A program made the position numbers and the translations under genes. This document shows positions 1-8,356 of a DNA stretch of 64,000 nucleotides, in pieces. Within the stretch, counting starts at the first letter, position 1. Every line of letters starts with the position of its first letter. Under the pieces are notes generated by a model. It was given only the letters and a program-made list of their open reading frames with translations, did not search any database and was not told the origin of the DNA. Source of the stretch: Arthrobacter pascens (GTDB lineage: Bacteria > Actinomycetota > Actinomycetes > Actinomycetales > Micrococcaceae); NCBI RefSeq assembly GCF_017052465.1, contig NZ_JAFHKT010000114.1, forward strand, positions 28,490 to 92,489. Direction: 5' to 3'.

Positions 1-179
1 CACCGCTTGCGGGTCGCCGGCCGGTCGGCGGCGGCCGGGATGAGGACCGGCGCCACCGCAGCGTAGTAGGCCAGCACGTCAGCCTTGGTGGTGCCCGTGG
101 CGGGATAGAGCACCTTGTCCAGGTTTGTCAGTGTCAGCTCACGGCCGGCGACCCGGACACGTTCCTTACCTCCGGCCAA
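1..179 (-). CDS. ligD: ATP-dependent DNA ligase LigD, N-terminal fragment (cut by window edge)
   Basis: Reading the minus strand from a TTG at 179 gives 59 codons without a stop to the window edge. The residues match the start of the LigD polymerase (primase-like) domain, with a conserved LTNLDKVLYPATGTTKADV stretch followed by ADRPATRKRW. LigD seals double-strand breaks in bacterial non-homologous end joining together with Ku. A GGAGG at 193-189 lies about 9 nt before the TTG, which decides the start. The gene diverges from ku with 40 bp between the two starts, the usual NHEJ arrangement in actinobacteria. Downstream domains (nuclease, ligase) lie outside the window, so their order cannot be stated. 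Confidence 0.88.
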   Translation of the reverse strand, partial: MAGGKERVRVAGRELTLTNLDKVLYPATGTTKADVLAYYAAVAPVLIPAAADRPATRKR

Positions 180-219
180 GGGGCTTCACCTCCGGGGCAG
201 GGTGATGTTCACTTGTCTC

Positions 220-1368
220 ATGAGAGCCATCTGGAAAGGTGCCATTGCATTCGGGCTGGTCAACGTCCCCGTCAAGGTATACAGCGCCACCGAGGACCAC
301 GACATCAGCCTCCATCAGGTGCATAACTCCGATGGCGGCCGGATCCGCTACCAGCGACGCTGCGAGGTGTGCAGCAAGGTGGTGGATTATGCGGACATCG
401 AGAAAGCCTATGAGGACGACGGCCGGACGGTGATCCTTTCCCGCGAGGAGCTCAAGTCCATTCCGGCAGAAAACAGCCACGAGATTGAAGTGGTTCAGTT
501 CGTGCCGTCCGAGCAGCTCGATCCCATCATGTTCGAGAAAAGCTACTATCTGGAGCCTGACTCCAAGTCGCCCAAGGCCTATATGCTGCTGCGCCGGGCG
601 CTCGAGGACACCGACCGGGTGGCGATCGTGCAGTTTGCGCTGCGGGACAAGACCCGCCTGGGTGCCCTGCGGATCCGGGACGACGTCCTGATGCTGCAGG
701 CGCTGCTGTGGGCGGACGAGGTGCGTGAGGCGGAATTCCCTGCCCTGGATACGTCCATCCGGATCTCCGCCCAGGAACGCGAGATGTCCGCAGCGCTGGT
801 GGAGTCCATGGCTTCCGATTTCGAGCCGGAGCAGTTCACGGACGACTACCAGACCCAGTTGCGCCAGCTGATCGAGGCCAAGCTGGAGAAGGGCGATGCC
901 CTGGACACGGAAGAGACCTTCGGTGCCGAGGCCGCTGCATCGGGCACCGGCGAAGTGATCGACCTGATGGAGGCGCTCAAGCGAAGCCTGGACCGGAAAC
1001 GCGGAGCCGGCGGGCGGGCAGCCGGCGACTCTGACGCATCTGAATCCGGGGGCGACTCTGAATCCGAGGGCGACGACGCCGAGGAGGCGGGGAAGGCCAA
1101 GCCGGCGTCCGGCCGGGCCAGGTCCGGCAGGAGCGCAGCAGCCAAGACGGACAGCTCCAAGGCCGGAACTGCGAAGACCGGAGGCACCAAGGCCCGAACC
1201 GCGAAAAGTGGACAGGACGAGGCGTCCTCCTCTGAGGCCAAGACCCCCGTCAAGAGCGGGGCACGGTCCACTCCCAAGCCGGCCGCCAAGACCACGGCCA
1301 CCAAGAGCACGGCCGCCAAGGCCACCGCGTCGAAGACCACCACCACTAGGGCAAGGAAGGGCGCCTGA
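220..1368 (+). CDS. ku: Non-homologous end-joining protein Ku
   Basis: A 382-residue Ku homologue that binds broken DNA ends as a homodimer ring and recruits LigD. The start was placed at the ATG at 220 because the family begins MRAIWKGAIAFGLVNVPVKV; the upstream in-frame codons do not resemble Ku. The core Ku domain covers about residues 1-260. The last 100 or so residues are a low-complexity tail rich in Lys, Ala, Thr and Ser with AKT/AKS repeats. Such lysine-rich C-terminal extensions occur in other actinobacterial Ku proteins and are linked to DNA binding and threading. It is divergent from ligD. Confidence 0.95.
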   Translation: MRAIWKGAIAFGLVNVPVKVYSATEDHDISLHQVHNSDGGRIRYQRRCEVCSKVVDYADIEKAYEDDGRTVILSREELKSIPAENSHEIEVVQFVPSEQLDPIMFEKSYYLEPDSKSPKAYMLLRRALEDTDRVAIVQFALRDKTRLGALRIRDDVLMLQALLWADEVREAEFPALDTSIRISAQEREMSAALVESMASDFEPEQFTDDYQTQLRQLIEAKLEKGDALDTEETFGAEAAASGTGEVIDLMEALKRSLDRKRGAGGRAAGDSDASESGGDSESEGDDAEEAGKAKPASGRARSGRSAAAKTDSSKAGTAKTGGTKARTAKSGQDEASSSEAKTPVKSGARSTPKPAAKTTATKSTAAKATASKTTTTRARKGA

Positions 1369-1408
1369 GAACCCGGGCACCCCGCCCTCCGGTCTCATGA
1401 GCGGCCGC

Positions 1409-1675
1409 TCAGGAGTTTCTGAGCGCAGAAATGAGTTCGCTCTTCTTTTTGCCTGAGTAGCCCTTGAGGCCGATCTCCTTGGCTTTGGCCTTCAACTGGT
1501 CCACCGTCCAGTCGTCGTAGTCACCGGCTTTGCCGCCCTTGCGGCCGACTGCGGACCTGCCCTTCTGTGCGGCCGCGTTCGAGATGCGGGCCGCCTTCTG
1601 CTTTGAGGCGCCCTCATCACGAAGCTCTTCGTAGAGTTTGGGATCCTTCAGGCTGGGATTCTTATTCTCGGGCAT
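1409..1675 (-). CDS. Small Rho_N (SAP-like) domain protein
   Basis: An 88-residue basic protein. The N-terminal half (about 1-45) is a charged helical stretch, PKLYEELRDEGASKQKAARISN, of the type seen in small actinobacterial stress proteins. The C-terminal half (about 50-88, DDWTVDQLKAKAKEIGLKGYSGKKKSELISAL) is a Rho termination factor N-terminal fold, a short helix-extended-helix nucleic-acid-binding module. It lacks any Rho ATPase domain, so it is not Rho. A GGAGGGAACG sequence precedes the ATG at 1675. Its job is unknown; nucleic-acid binding is the reasonable inference. It sits tail-to-tail with ku. Confidence 0.8.
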   Translation of the reverse strand: MPENKNPSLKDPKLYEELRDEGASKQKAARISNAAAQKGRSAVGRKGGKAGDYDDWTVDQLKAKAKEIGLKGYSGKKKSELISALRNS

Positions 1676-1714
1676 CGTTCCCTCCAGGACTGTATCTCTC
1701 TTGCCGGTATTGCC

Positions 1715-2185
1715 CTACGGGGCGTCTACCTCCCCGCGGTCAACGGACGCCCGCCAGGCGCCGGTTTCGATGCCGCGGGACTCGATGAACTCCTTGAAGC
1801 GCAGCAGGTCGGACTCGACCTGGGTTTCATCGACGTGTGCGGCGGCAGCTGTCCTCTCCAGGAGGCCCTCCGGCTCCCATTCGAGCTCCACGTTGACCCG
1901 GCAGAGATCCGCTCCGAGGCCTTCGAAGGTGACCCGCCCGGCGTTGCGGGGCTTGTCCTTGCTGACCCACGCTATGCACGTGTCCGGCGTCTGCTCCAGG
2001 ATCTGCGCGTCATACTCCCGCTTGATGCCGGCCACCTTGGTGCGGAAATGCAGCGACGTCTCATCGATCTGCTCGACGGATTCCACCCCCTTCATGAATT
2101 GGGGAAAGGATTCGAACTGCGTCCACTGGTTGTAGGCCGTGCTGACCGGAACCTGGACCTCAATGCTTTCGTGCAGGGTTGCCAC
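1715..2185 (-). CDS. SRPBCC family (polyketide cyclase/Coq10-like) protein
   Basis: A 156-residue START/SRPBCC-fold protein. It shows the family pattern HESIEVQVPVSTAYNQWTQF, then FPQFMKGVESVEQ, and a C-terminal helix LLRFKEFIESRG. These folds form a hydrophobic cavity for lipids or other small molecules; no catalytic role can be assigned here. I chose the GTG at 2185 because an AAGGAGG lies 8 nt upstream; the open frame extends to 2257 without a better signal. Upstream at 2301-2312 is a TAAGTTTGCTTA element that recurs before other stress-type genes in this window. Confidence 0.8.
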   Translation of the reverse strand: MATLHESIEVQVPVSTAYNQWTQFESFPQFMKGVESVEQIDETSLHFRTKVAGIKREYDAQILEQTPDTCIAWVSKDKPRNAGRVTFEGLGADLCRVNVELEWEPEGLLERTAAAAHVDETQVESDLLRFKEFIESRGIETGAWRASVDRGEVDAP

Positions 2186-2300
2186 TCTGTCTTCCTCCTT
2201 CAGCCCGGGGTCTCCGGTGTTTTGGAACGGCTGTGCGGTATGGAACGGCGGGGCCACAGTTCAAAGCTAGTGGGGCCGAGGAGCAAAAACAAGAAACTAG

Positions 2301-2312
2301 TAAGTTTGCTTA
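2301..2312. promoter_or_regulatory. TAAGCATGCTTA-like palindrome upstream of SRPBCC gene
   Basis: TAAGTTTGCTTA lies about 115 bp upstream of the SRPBCC start and overlaps a second small palindrome, GCTTAGCAAGC. It is one of four or five AT-rich sites in the window fitting TAAGCATGCTTA (10 of 12 positions). A binding role is inferred. Confidence 0.35.
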
Positions 2313-2385
2313 GCAAGCGATGTTCAAGCGGTGTTCAAGCTGTGTTCAGTGGGGTGTTCCGGGCCGGAACAAGTCCGGAAACGGC

Positions 2386-2444
2386 AGCGGCCGGCCCCTG
2401 CCCAGTCTCCGCTCTATCGGGAAGCTGTGCAGGGGCCGGCCGCT
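2386..2444 (-). terminator. Terminator of the fructose PTS operon
   Basis: Two perfect 16-nt inverted arms (2386-2401 and 2429-2444, AGCGGCCGGCCCCTGC and its complement) flank a 27-nt loop. The structure begins 18 nt after the ptsH stop. No clean T-tract follows, which is common for actinobacterial terminators. Confidence 0.65.
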
Positions 2445-2461
2445 ATGAGGCTGCCAGCGCC

Positions 2462-2740
2462 CTATTCGGCGTCGTGGTCCGTCTCAAGGATCTGGACCAG
2501 ACGGTCGAGGGCGGCATCCGCACCGTCGCCGTCTGCCCGGAGCACCACAACGTCGCCGTGCGATGCGCCGAGGCTCATCAGGGACAGGATGCTGGCGGCG
2601 TCCATGGCTTCGTCTGCCGGCTCACCTTCGCGGGCGATGGTGATGTCGAGGTCAAACTCGCCGGCGGCCTCGGCGAAGATCGCGGCCGGGCGTGCGTGCA
2701 GGCCCACTCGGCTGGCGACGGTTGCGGTACGTTCGGACAT
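2462..2740 (-). CDS. ptsH: Phosphocarrier protein HPr
   Basis: A 92-residue HPr that passes phosphate from Enzyme I to PTS EIIA domains in the cytoplasm. The active-site His15 lies in VGLHARPAA, and the regulatory-serine region is around residues 50-56 (AASILSLMSLG). The ATG at 2740 is preceded by AAGGAG; a longer open frame to 2827 is not homologous. It is the last gene of the fru operon, 52 nt after fruA and before a strong hairpin. No Enzyme I gene is visible in the window. Confidence 0.95.
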   Translation of the reverse strand: MSERTATVASRVGLHARPAAIFAEAAGEFDLDITIAREGEPADEAMDAASILSLMSLGASHGDVVVLRADGDGADAALDRLVQILETDHDAE

Positions 2741-2792
2741 TTCTGCTCCTTGCAATTGCAGTGCGGGGTTTGGGGTGCTGGAGGCCAGCGGG

Positions 2793-4829
2793 TCAGACAG
2801 AAACTGGGACAGTCTCCACCGTATCAACGGTCTTGCGGGCCGCCCAGCGCTTGAGGGCGAGCACCACGAGGGCGGTGACTACCGTTCCGGCCAGGATGGA
2901 GATGATGAACATCAGCACGTTGCCGATGGCGAAGAACACGAAGATTCCGCCGTGCGGTGCCTGCGACGTGACGCCGAAGGCCATGGTGAGCGCACCGGTG
3001 ACCGCGCCGCCCACCATGCTGGCGGGGATGACGCGCAGCGGATCGGCTGCGGCGAACGGAATGGCTCCCTCGGAGATGAAGGAGGCACCGAGCAGCCAGG
3101 CTGCCTTGCCGTTCTCGCGCTCAGCCAGGCTGAAGAGCTTCTTGTCCAGGACGGTGGCGAGGGCCATGGCGAGCGGCGGCACCATGCCGGCAGCCATGAC
3201 AGTTGCCATGATCTGCCACGGGGCCTGGTTGGTGGCGCTGCCGGCGCTCAGGCCGGCCACAGCGAAGGCGTAGGCGACCTTATTAACCGGTCCGCCAAGG
3301 TCGAAGCACATCATGAGGCCAAGGATGATCCCGAGGACCACGGCCGAGGCGCCGGTCATGCCGGAGAGCCAGCCGTTCAGGGCAGCGGTGAGGCCTGCGA
3401 TCGGGCCGCCGAGAACCATGAACATCAGGCCCGAAGCGACGATGGATGCCAGCAGCGGAATGATGACGACCGGCATCAGTCCGCGCAGCCAGCGCGGTAC
3501 AGCCCAGGTCCCGATCAGATGCGCGATGTAGCCGGCGAGCAGGCCGCCGACGATGCCGCCGAGGAAGCCCGCTCCCATGAAGCCGGCCACGGCACCGGAG
3601 ACGAAGCCCGGTGCGATGCCCGGCCGGTCCGCAATCGCATAGGCGATGTAGCCGGCCAGGGCCGGGACCAGGAAGCCCATGGACAGGGCGCCGATCTTGA
3701 ACATCACTGCACCGAGGTAGATGGGGAGGCCACCTTCGGGAAGGTTGCCGAAGTTGTTCTCAACAACAACCTTGTCGGCGACCCCGGTGATGTCGTACCC
3801 GCCCAGCAGGAAGCCCAGGGCGATCAGCAGGCCACCGCCGGCAACGAACGGAATCATGTAGCTGACGCCGGTCAGCAGGGCCCTCTTCAGCTTCTGGCCG
3901 ATGTGCTCGCCCTTTTCGGCGGCTTCCTGCTCTGCCTGCTCTTCGGCGCCGAAGTGCGGAACGCGGCGGGCGTTCGGGTTGTCCGCGGCGTCCAGTGCTT
4001 CCTGCACCATCTTGGCGGGCTCGTCGATGCCACGTTTGACCGGGGCGTTGATGACGGGCTTGCCGGCAAACCGCTCCTTGCCGCGCACGTCAACGTCAAC
4101 GGCGAAGATCACGGCGTCGGCGGCTGCGATGACGGCCGGGTCCAAGGGCTTGGCGCCCGAGGAACCCTGGGTTTCCACCTGCAGGTCTACGCCCACTTCC
4201 TGCGCTGCTGCGACGAGGGAGTCGGCCGCCATGTAGGTGTGGGCGATGCCGGTGGGGCACGCGGTGACGGCCACCAGGCGCTTGGGGCCGCCCTTGGTGC
4301 CGGCAGCCTGCGGTGCCGGAGTGGCTGAGGCGTTTGCAGTACTGGAGCCTGCGGCGGCGGCAGCATGCGCTGCCGGCTTGTCAGCCAGGGCACCCTCAAC
4401 GAGTTCGACGATTTCCGCCTCCGAGGATGCGGAGCGCAGTGCGCCGGTGAAGTCCTTCTTGATCAGGGACCTGGCGAGCTTGGACAGGAGCTTGAGGTGC
4501 TCCTGGTCCGCGCCGGACGGTGCGGCGATGAAGAAAATCAGGTCGGCGGGGCCGTCCTTCGCGCCGAAGTCGACGGGCTGGGAGAGCCGAGCCATGGCCA
4601 GCGTGGGTTCGGTCACCGCTGCCGAGCGGCAGTGCGGGATGGCGATGCCGCCGGGCACGCCCGTGGCGGTCTTCTGCTCGCGGGCGAAGGCGTCGGTAAA
4701 GAGGCCTTCGACTTCGCTGGCGCGGCCAACGGCCGCAACCCGGCCTGCAAGGTGCCGGATCACGTCCTCGGGCGAATTGCCCAGGTTCTGGTCGAGCTCG
4801 ACCAGGTCGGTGGTGATGAGCTGAGTCAC
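2793..4829 (-). CDS. fruA: PTS fructose transporter EIIABC
   Basis: A 678-residue fused permease that imports fructose and phosphorylates it to fructose 1-phosphate. Domain order: EIIA (about 1-150) with phospho-acceptor His66 in GIAIPHCRS; a low-complexity Ala/Pro linker; EIIB (about 183-285) with Cys191 in [16 protein letters not shown] membrane domain (about 310-678) with many hydrophobic helices. I prefer the GTG at 4829 because AAGGA lies 6 nt upstream; the TTG at 4835 abuts the ribosome site. It begins 2 nt after the fruK stop, indicating co-translation. Confidence 0.95.
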   Translation of the reverse strand: MTQLITTDLVELDQNLGNSPEDVIRHLAGRVAAVGRASEVEGLFTDAFAREQKTATGVPGGIAIPHCRSAAVTEPTLAMARLSQPVDFGAKDGPADLIFFIAAPSGADQEHLKLLSKLARSLIKKDFTGALRSASSEAEIVELVEGALADKPAAHAAAAAGSSTANASATPAPQAAGTKGGPKRLVAVTACPTGIAHTYMAADSLVAAAQEVGVDLQVETQGSSGAKPLDPAVIAAADAVIFAVDVDVRGKERFAGKPVINAPVKRGIDEPAKMVQEALDAADNPNARRVPHFGAEEQAEQEAAEKGEHIGQKLKRALLTGVSYMIPFVAGGGLLIALGFLLGGYDITGVADKVVVENNFGNLPEGGLPIYLGAVMFKIGALSMGFLVPALAGYIAYAIADRPGIAPGFVSGAVAGFMGAGFLGGIVGGLLAGYIAHLIGTWAVPRWLRGLMPVVIIPLLASIVASGLMFMVLGGPIAGLTAALNGWLSGMTGASAVVLGIILGLMMCFDLGGPVNKVAYAFAVAGLSAGSATNQAPWQIMATVMAAGMVPPLAMALATVLDKKLFSLAERENGKAAWLLGASFISEGAIPFAAADPLRVIPASMVGGAVTGALTMAFGVTSQAPHGGIFVFFAIGNVLMFIISILAGTVVTALVVLALKRWAARKTVDTVETVPVSV

Positions 4830-4831
4830 TG

Positions 4832-5830
4832 TCAATCCTTCCGGAGGGCCGTGATGGTTACGGCATCGGGGGTGGTTTGGTGGACTGCCGGAACTGTGGA
4901 GCCCGGCAGGGAAGCGGCTGCGGCGCCGTGCGCCACAGCTTGACGGAGGCAGTCAGCCGGGGCGGCGCCCTGGTCTGCGGCGAGCAGATAGCCGGCCAGC
5001 GACGAATCGCCCGCGCCGACCGTACTGACCGCGGTGACCGGCGGATGCGTGGCCAGCCACGCGCCGTCGGCCGTCACAAGGACAGCGCCCTTTGAACCGA
5101 GCGTTGCCAACACGGCCCCCACACCGGAACGCACGACGGCGGCGGCGGCTGCCGCGGCAGCCTCCGGATCCGCTTCGAGTTCCTCAGCCGTGCTCACCGA
5201 GGCGAAACCTGCTGCGGCAGCGAGCTCCGCGAGTTCCTCGGCATTGGGTTTGAGCAGGTCCGGTTTCCCGGACACTGCCCCTGTCGCATCGCCGGCGATG
5301 GCCGCCGCGAGCGGCGCCCCGGAGGAGTCGACGGCGATCTGCGGAACGCTGTTTCCAGTGTCCGCGGAACGCAGCCTCCGGGTGACGGTGGCGTAAAAAT
5401 CGGCGGGAACCCCGGGTGGGAGCGATCCCGCGAGGACAACCCAGCTGGCACCCTTGGCGCGCTCCAGCAGCAGCCCGATCAGGGCCTCCTGTGCCTCCTC
5501 GTCCAGCACCGGGCCGGGCTCGTTGATCTTGGTGGTGACCCCGCCCGGCTCCGTGAGCGCTACGTTGGTGCGCAGCGGCTCGTGGATGGCCAGGGCCGCG
5601 AACGGCACCTTGGCATCCCGCAGGCCGGCCAGCACCGGATCGGAGTCGCCCCCCGGAAGTACCGCGAGGGTCTCCAGTCCCGACGCCACGAGGGCGCGGG
5701 AGACGTTGACTCCCTTGCCGCCGGACTCCTGGCTCACGGAGACGGCGCGCTGGACTTCGCCGCGTTCGAGAGGCCCGGGAAGCGCCACCGTGCGGTCGAG
5801 GCTGGGGTTGGCTGTGAGGGTGACAATCAT
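4832..5830 (-). CDS. fruK: 1-phosphofructokinase
   Basis: A 332-residue PfkB-family kinase that converts fructose 1-phosphate to fructose 1,6-bisphosphate. The N-terminal MIVTLTANPSLDRTVALPG and the glycine motif ESGGKGVNVSRAL are typical of FruK, and the catalytic-base motif STVGAGDSSLAGYLLA is present near the C terminus. The ATG overlaps the stop of the upstream regulator (ATGA). It lies between the regulator and fruA, the standard fru operon order. Confidence 0.95.
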   Translation of the reverse strand: MIVTLTANPSLDRTVALPGPLERGEVQRAVSVSQESGGKGVNVSRALVASGLETLAVLPGGDSDPVLAGLRDAKVPFAALAIHEPLRTNVALTEPGGVTTKINEPGPVLDEEAQEALIGLLLERAKGASWVVLAGSLPPGVPADFYATVTRRLRSADTGNSVPQIAVDSSGAPLAAAIAGDATGAVSGKPDLLKPNAEELAELAAAAGFASVSTAEELEADPEAAAAAAAAVVRSGVGAVLATLGSKGAVLVTADGAWLATHPPVTAVSTVGAGDSSLAGYLLAADQGAAPADCLRQAVAHGAAAASLPGSTVPAVHQTTPDAVTITALRKD

Positions 5831-6645
5831 GCGATGACCACCTCCACGCCGGCCTCTGCGAGGGCCGCGGCTAGTTCTCGGCTGGGTTTGCGGTCAGTGA
5901 TCAATGTGTCCAGATCTTTCAACGAGGCGAACTGGACGAGCGTTTCCGCGTCCAGCTTGGATGAATCGGCCAGCACCACAATGCGGCGGGCCGAATGGAC
6001 GAAAGCGGCCTTGACTGCGGCCTCTTCGGGGTCGGGGGTGCTGAGGCCAAAGCTGGCGTGGATGCCGTTGGTTCCCACGAAGGCAATGTCCGGGCGGAGC
6101 TTGTGTGCCGCGTCCACGGTTGCTTGGCCGACGGCTGCCTTGGTCAGCCCCCGGACCCGGCCGCCGAGGATCTGCAGTGCGATGCCGGGTGTGCTGGCGA
6201 GTTTGGCGGCGATGGGGACGGCGTGCGTAATGACCACCAGTTCCTGGTCTTTTTCCGCTCCCTTGGCTCCCTTGGAAGCGGCCGAACCGGCATTGCGGCG
6301 TGCCAGGATATCGGCGAGGACCTCCGTGGTGGATCCGGCGTCGAGGACGATGCTGCTTGAGGGTCCCTGCGGCAGGAAGGCGAGGGCGGCCTCCGCGATG
6401 CGGAGCTTCTGTTCCTGGCGCTGGATGGTCCGTTCCAGGATGCTTTCTTCAGTTGTGCTGAAGCGGTCTGCCGAGACGGCGCCGCCGTGCACGCGCCGGA
6501 CCGTGCCGGCGGATTCGAGGGCGGCGAGATCGCGGCGGACCGTTTCGGTGGTGATCCGGAAGCGTTCTGCGAGGTCGGTCACGCTGGCACGGCCGCTGGC
6601 TGCAACGAGCCCTGCGATCTGCTGCTGACGCTCCTCGGCGAACAC
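5827..6645 (-). CDS. DeoR/GlpR family transcriptional regulator of the fru operon
   Basis: A 272-residue DeoR-type repressor. The winged-helix domain (about 1-57) contains the DeoR signature ITTETVRRDLAALE and ends RRVHGGAV. The sugar-phosphate-binding domain follows. I chose the GTG at 6645 because the product then starts VFAEERQQQIAGL, matching the family, and GGAGG sits 4 nt upstream. The open frame to 6702 would place a pair of operator-like direct repeats inside the gene. By analogy with other fru operons, fructose 1-phosphate is the expected inducer. It is the first gene of the operon. Confidence 0.9.
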   Translation of the reverse strand: MFAEERQQQIAGLVAASGRASVTDLAERFRITTETVRRDLAALESAGTVRRVHGGAVSADRFSTTEESILERTIQRQEQKLRIAEAALAFLPQGPSSSIVLDAGSTTEVLADILARRNAGSAASKGAKGAEKDQELVVITHAVPIAAKLASTPGIALQILGGRVRGLTKAAVGQATVDAAHKLRPDIAFVGTNGIHASFGLSTPDPEEAAVKAAFVHSARRIVVLADSSKLDAETLVQFASLKDLDTLITDRKPSRELAAALAEAGVEVVIA

Positions 6646-6656
6646 ATACCCTCCAT

Positions 6657-6686
6657 TGCGTAAGTACTGCCCTGCGTTAGTACTGC
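6657..6686. promoter_or_regulatory. Tandem 14-bp direct repeats ahead of the fru regulator gene
   Basis: TGCGTAAGTACTGC (6657-6670) and TGCGTTAGTACTGC (6673-6686) differ at one base and start 16 bp apart. They lie 12-41 bp upstream of the preferred regulator start. Spacing of about one and a half helical turns suits a repressor binding tandem half-sites. Confidence 0.45.
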
Positions 6687-6756
6687 TAAAACGTCCGGTC
6701 ATTCCAGATCAGGGACTGCCAACCAGGGACTCTCATCCAGCGGTTGTCTGCCAGTG

Positions 6757-6779
6757 ACAGTCATTCAGTGACTGTCATC
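6757..6779. promoter_or_regulatory. Perfect inverted repeat in the fru leader
   Basis: TGACAGTCA and TGACTGTCA, separated by TTCAG, form a perfect 9-bp inverted repeat between the predicted fru promoter and the first gene. It could be an operator or a leader hairpin. Confidence 0.4.
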
Positions 6780-6799
6780 ACATGATCTGCAATTACTTG

Positions 6800-6846
6800 A
6801 CTTTATCTTCGTTCATGTTGCTTTGTCAATGAAAAACCAACATGAA
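6800..6846 (-). promoter_or_regulatory. Predicted fru promoter with operator palindrome over the -35
   Basis: On the minus strand a consensus TTGACA (6829-6824) is followed after 18 nt by TAAAGT (6805-6800). A perfect 9-bp inverted repeat, TTCATGTTG (6812-6820) and CAACATGAA (6838-6846), brackets the -35 box. Its position suits repression by the DeoR regulator encoded first in the operon. Confidence 0.5.
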
Positions 6847-6853
6847 ACCAAAA

Positions 6854-6885
6854 CGCCGGGCCGGACCCGAAGGTCTGGCCCGGCG
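6854..6885 (-). terminator. Rho-independent terminator after the DUF6458-type gene
   Basis: CGCCGGGCC and GGCCCGGCG form the stem, extended by GACC/GGTC. Read on the minus strand it is followed by CGTTTTGGTTT, a short T-tract. It lies 60 nt after the stop of the small membrane protein gene. Confidence 0.65.
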
Positions 6886-6945
6886 GTCCGGTACTTGAGC
6901 TGGAGATTCACTGCGGGCCCCATCCCGATGGAAGTGCGATCGGCG

Positions 6946-7203
6946 CTAGAGGCCGCCGTCGCGGCTTTCGTTGCGGGTGATCCGTTCGCCGGTATTGGGG
7001 TCCACCACCGAACGGGACTCGCTGACGCGGCGGCTCCTTCCCGGGTTCGCCATTACGAGGGATGCGATCAGGCCGATGACGCCGACAGCCATCAGGATGT
7101 AGCCGACCAGAGTCTGGTCAACATTGGGAATGAGTCCCGGGGTGACGGCCCAGGCCAGGATGGCGCCCAGGGCAATGAGGAAAATAGCGGAACCGATTCT
7201 CAT
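6946..7203 (-). CDS. Small two-helix membrane protein (DUF6458-like)
   Basis: An 85-residue protein with two predicted membrane helices (about residues 3-21, GSAIFLIALGAILAWAV, and 31-48, VGYILMAVGVIGLIASLVM). A polar tail follows, containing RRVSESRSVVDPNTGERITRNES. Length and pattern match a widespread actinobacterial family of unknown function. The ATG at 7203 follows AAGGAGCACGTC; the frame upstream of it is not conserved-looking. A TAAGCATGCT element lies about 70 bp upstream. Function unknown. Confidence 0.75.
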   Translation of the reverse strand: MRIGSAIFLIALGAILAWAVTPGLIPNVDQTLVGYILMAVGVIGLIASLVMANPGRSRRVSESRSVVDPNTGERITRNESRDGGL

Positions 7204-7269
7204 GACGTGCTCCTTGCATTGGCGGGCTTCTCGCAACTTGGTAAGTACGGCCTGCCCTGCGCCACTTAC

Positions 7270-7283
7270 TAAGCATGCTGTTA
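7270..7283. promoter_or_regulatory. TAAGCATGCT-type palindrome upstream of small membrane protein
   Basis: TAAGCATGCTGTTA, with CTTACTAAG overlapping its left end, sits about 70 bp upstream of the gene starting at 7203. It matches the recurring TAAGCATGCTTA element apart from one inserted base. Confidence 0.4.
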
Positions 7284-7374
7284 ATCGTCAGGCTACATCC
7301 GAGTACACGCACTTTCAATCAAACGCGCAGGTCAGGCCCCGAGAAGGACGTGCGGGACTGGATAGGCTTGTCCG

Positions 7375-7989
7375 ATGGAGACGGTGGTGTGGTCGAAGCC
7401 GGCGAGTGAGCGTGCCGGGACGCCTTTGCTGGTGATGATGCACGGCTACGGCACTGACGAGTCGCGGATGGTTAACCTGTTCGACCACCTCCCGGCTGAA
7501 TTCACCTGTGCTGCGCTGCGGGCTCCGATGCCCATCGCGGACGGCTACGGCTGGTTCCTGCTCGATTACTTCCTCACGAACGACTTTGCCGATGTCATCG
7601 CGGCGGCCAACTCGGTCCTTGCCTGGATTGACTCCGTCAAGAGCGGGCACAGCAGTGTCAGCCTGCTGGGATACTCGCAGGGAATGGCCATGGCCAGCAC
7701 CCTGCTGCGGCTGCGTCCCCGGGAGTTTCCGGCCGTCGTCGGGCTTTCCGGCTTCGTCCTGAACAACGATCTCCTGGCCCTGAGCGAATCCATCGAGGTC
7801 CCGCCGCCTTTCTTTTGGGGCAGGGACAAAGAGGACCTCGTGATCAACGAGGAAGCCACCGAGTACACCGCGGACTGGCTGGACGCGCACACCCTGCTGA
7901 CCGCGCGCACCTACCCGGGAATGGGCCACGCGATGTCCAAGGCCGAGATGGTCGACGTCAGTGCGTTCCTTCGCCACTACGTTCTGTAG
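7375..7989 (+). CDS. Phospholipase/carboxylesterase family serine hydrolase
   Basis: A 204-residue alpha/beta hydrolase. The nucleophile Ser101 lies in LLGYSQGMAM, the oxyanion region in VMMHGYGTDES near residue 21, and the catalytic His in PGMGHAMS near the C terminus. The size and the absence of a signal peptide fit the cytoplasmic acyl-protein-thioesterase-like esterases (Abhydrolase_2). The natural substrate cannot be told from sequence. It stands alone on the plus strand with no clear operon partner. Confidence 0.85.
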   Translation: METVVWSKPASERAGTPLLVMMHGYGTDESRMVNLFDHLPAEFTCAALRAPMPIADGYGWFLLDYFLTNDFADVIAAANSVLAWIDSVKSGHSSVSLLGYSQGMAMASTLLRLRPREFPAVVGLSGFVLNNDLLALSESIEVPPPFFWGRDKEDLVINEEATEYTADWLDAHTLLTARTYPGMGHAMSKAEMVDVSAFLRHYVL

Positions 7990-8356
7990 CCTGCGGATCG
8001 CCTTCAAACTTTTGTGGGTTGTTAAAAACAGTTGCGGGGTAAAACTGCAAGCGCTTACACTCGACTTCGGCCGCGACCACCGGTCCACTGAAGCGTTGAA
8101 AGGGCTGGACTGCGCCATGCATGCTGCAGGAAGAGATGGCAGGTTTGCCCTGACGCGCCATCGCCCTCATCATGGAAGAAGACGTTTCTTAAAGCGCCTG
8201 CGCCCGTAAGCCACTCAACGTGTGCCATACGCGCGCCGCGCACCTCACCCGTGCTGACCGAAGCACACCCCTGATCTGCCGCCAATGATGGCGCCCCCTT
8301 CCCTGCATGGTCCCCAACCACTGCTGTCCGCTCCCCGAAAGGACACTGCACCAGGC
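7990..8356. other. Long intergenic leader before the pgmB/GH65 operon
   Basis: This 367-nt stretch holds a predicted promoter with a LacI-type operator near its left end and then about 290 nt with no convincing gene. Short frames here lack ribosome sites or family resemblance. It is probably a long 5' untranslated leader. Confidence 0.4.
8032..8061 (+). promoter_or_regulatory. Promoter with LacI-family operator (TGCAAGCGCTTACA)
   Basis: TTGCGG (8032-8037) and TACACT (8056-8061) are spaced by 18 nt. The pseudo-palindrome TGCAAGCGCTTACA (8046-8059) overlaps the -10. The central AAGCGCTT is the core of many LacI/GalR-type operators. It precedes the disaccharide phosphorylase operon, so control by a maltose- or trehalose-responsive LacI protein is likely; none is encoded in this window. 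Confidence 0.5.

Noticed and set aside
166..1398. 410-codon open frame antisense to ku
   Set aside because: It mirrors the high third-position GC of ku; the protein is Gly/Leu/Arg-rich and resembles no family.
2331..4328. 665-codon open frame antisense to fruA
   Set aside because: A shadow of the strongly GC-biased fruA frame; composition is Gly/His/Asp-rich nonsense, and fruA and ptsH are certain.
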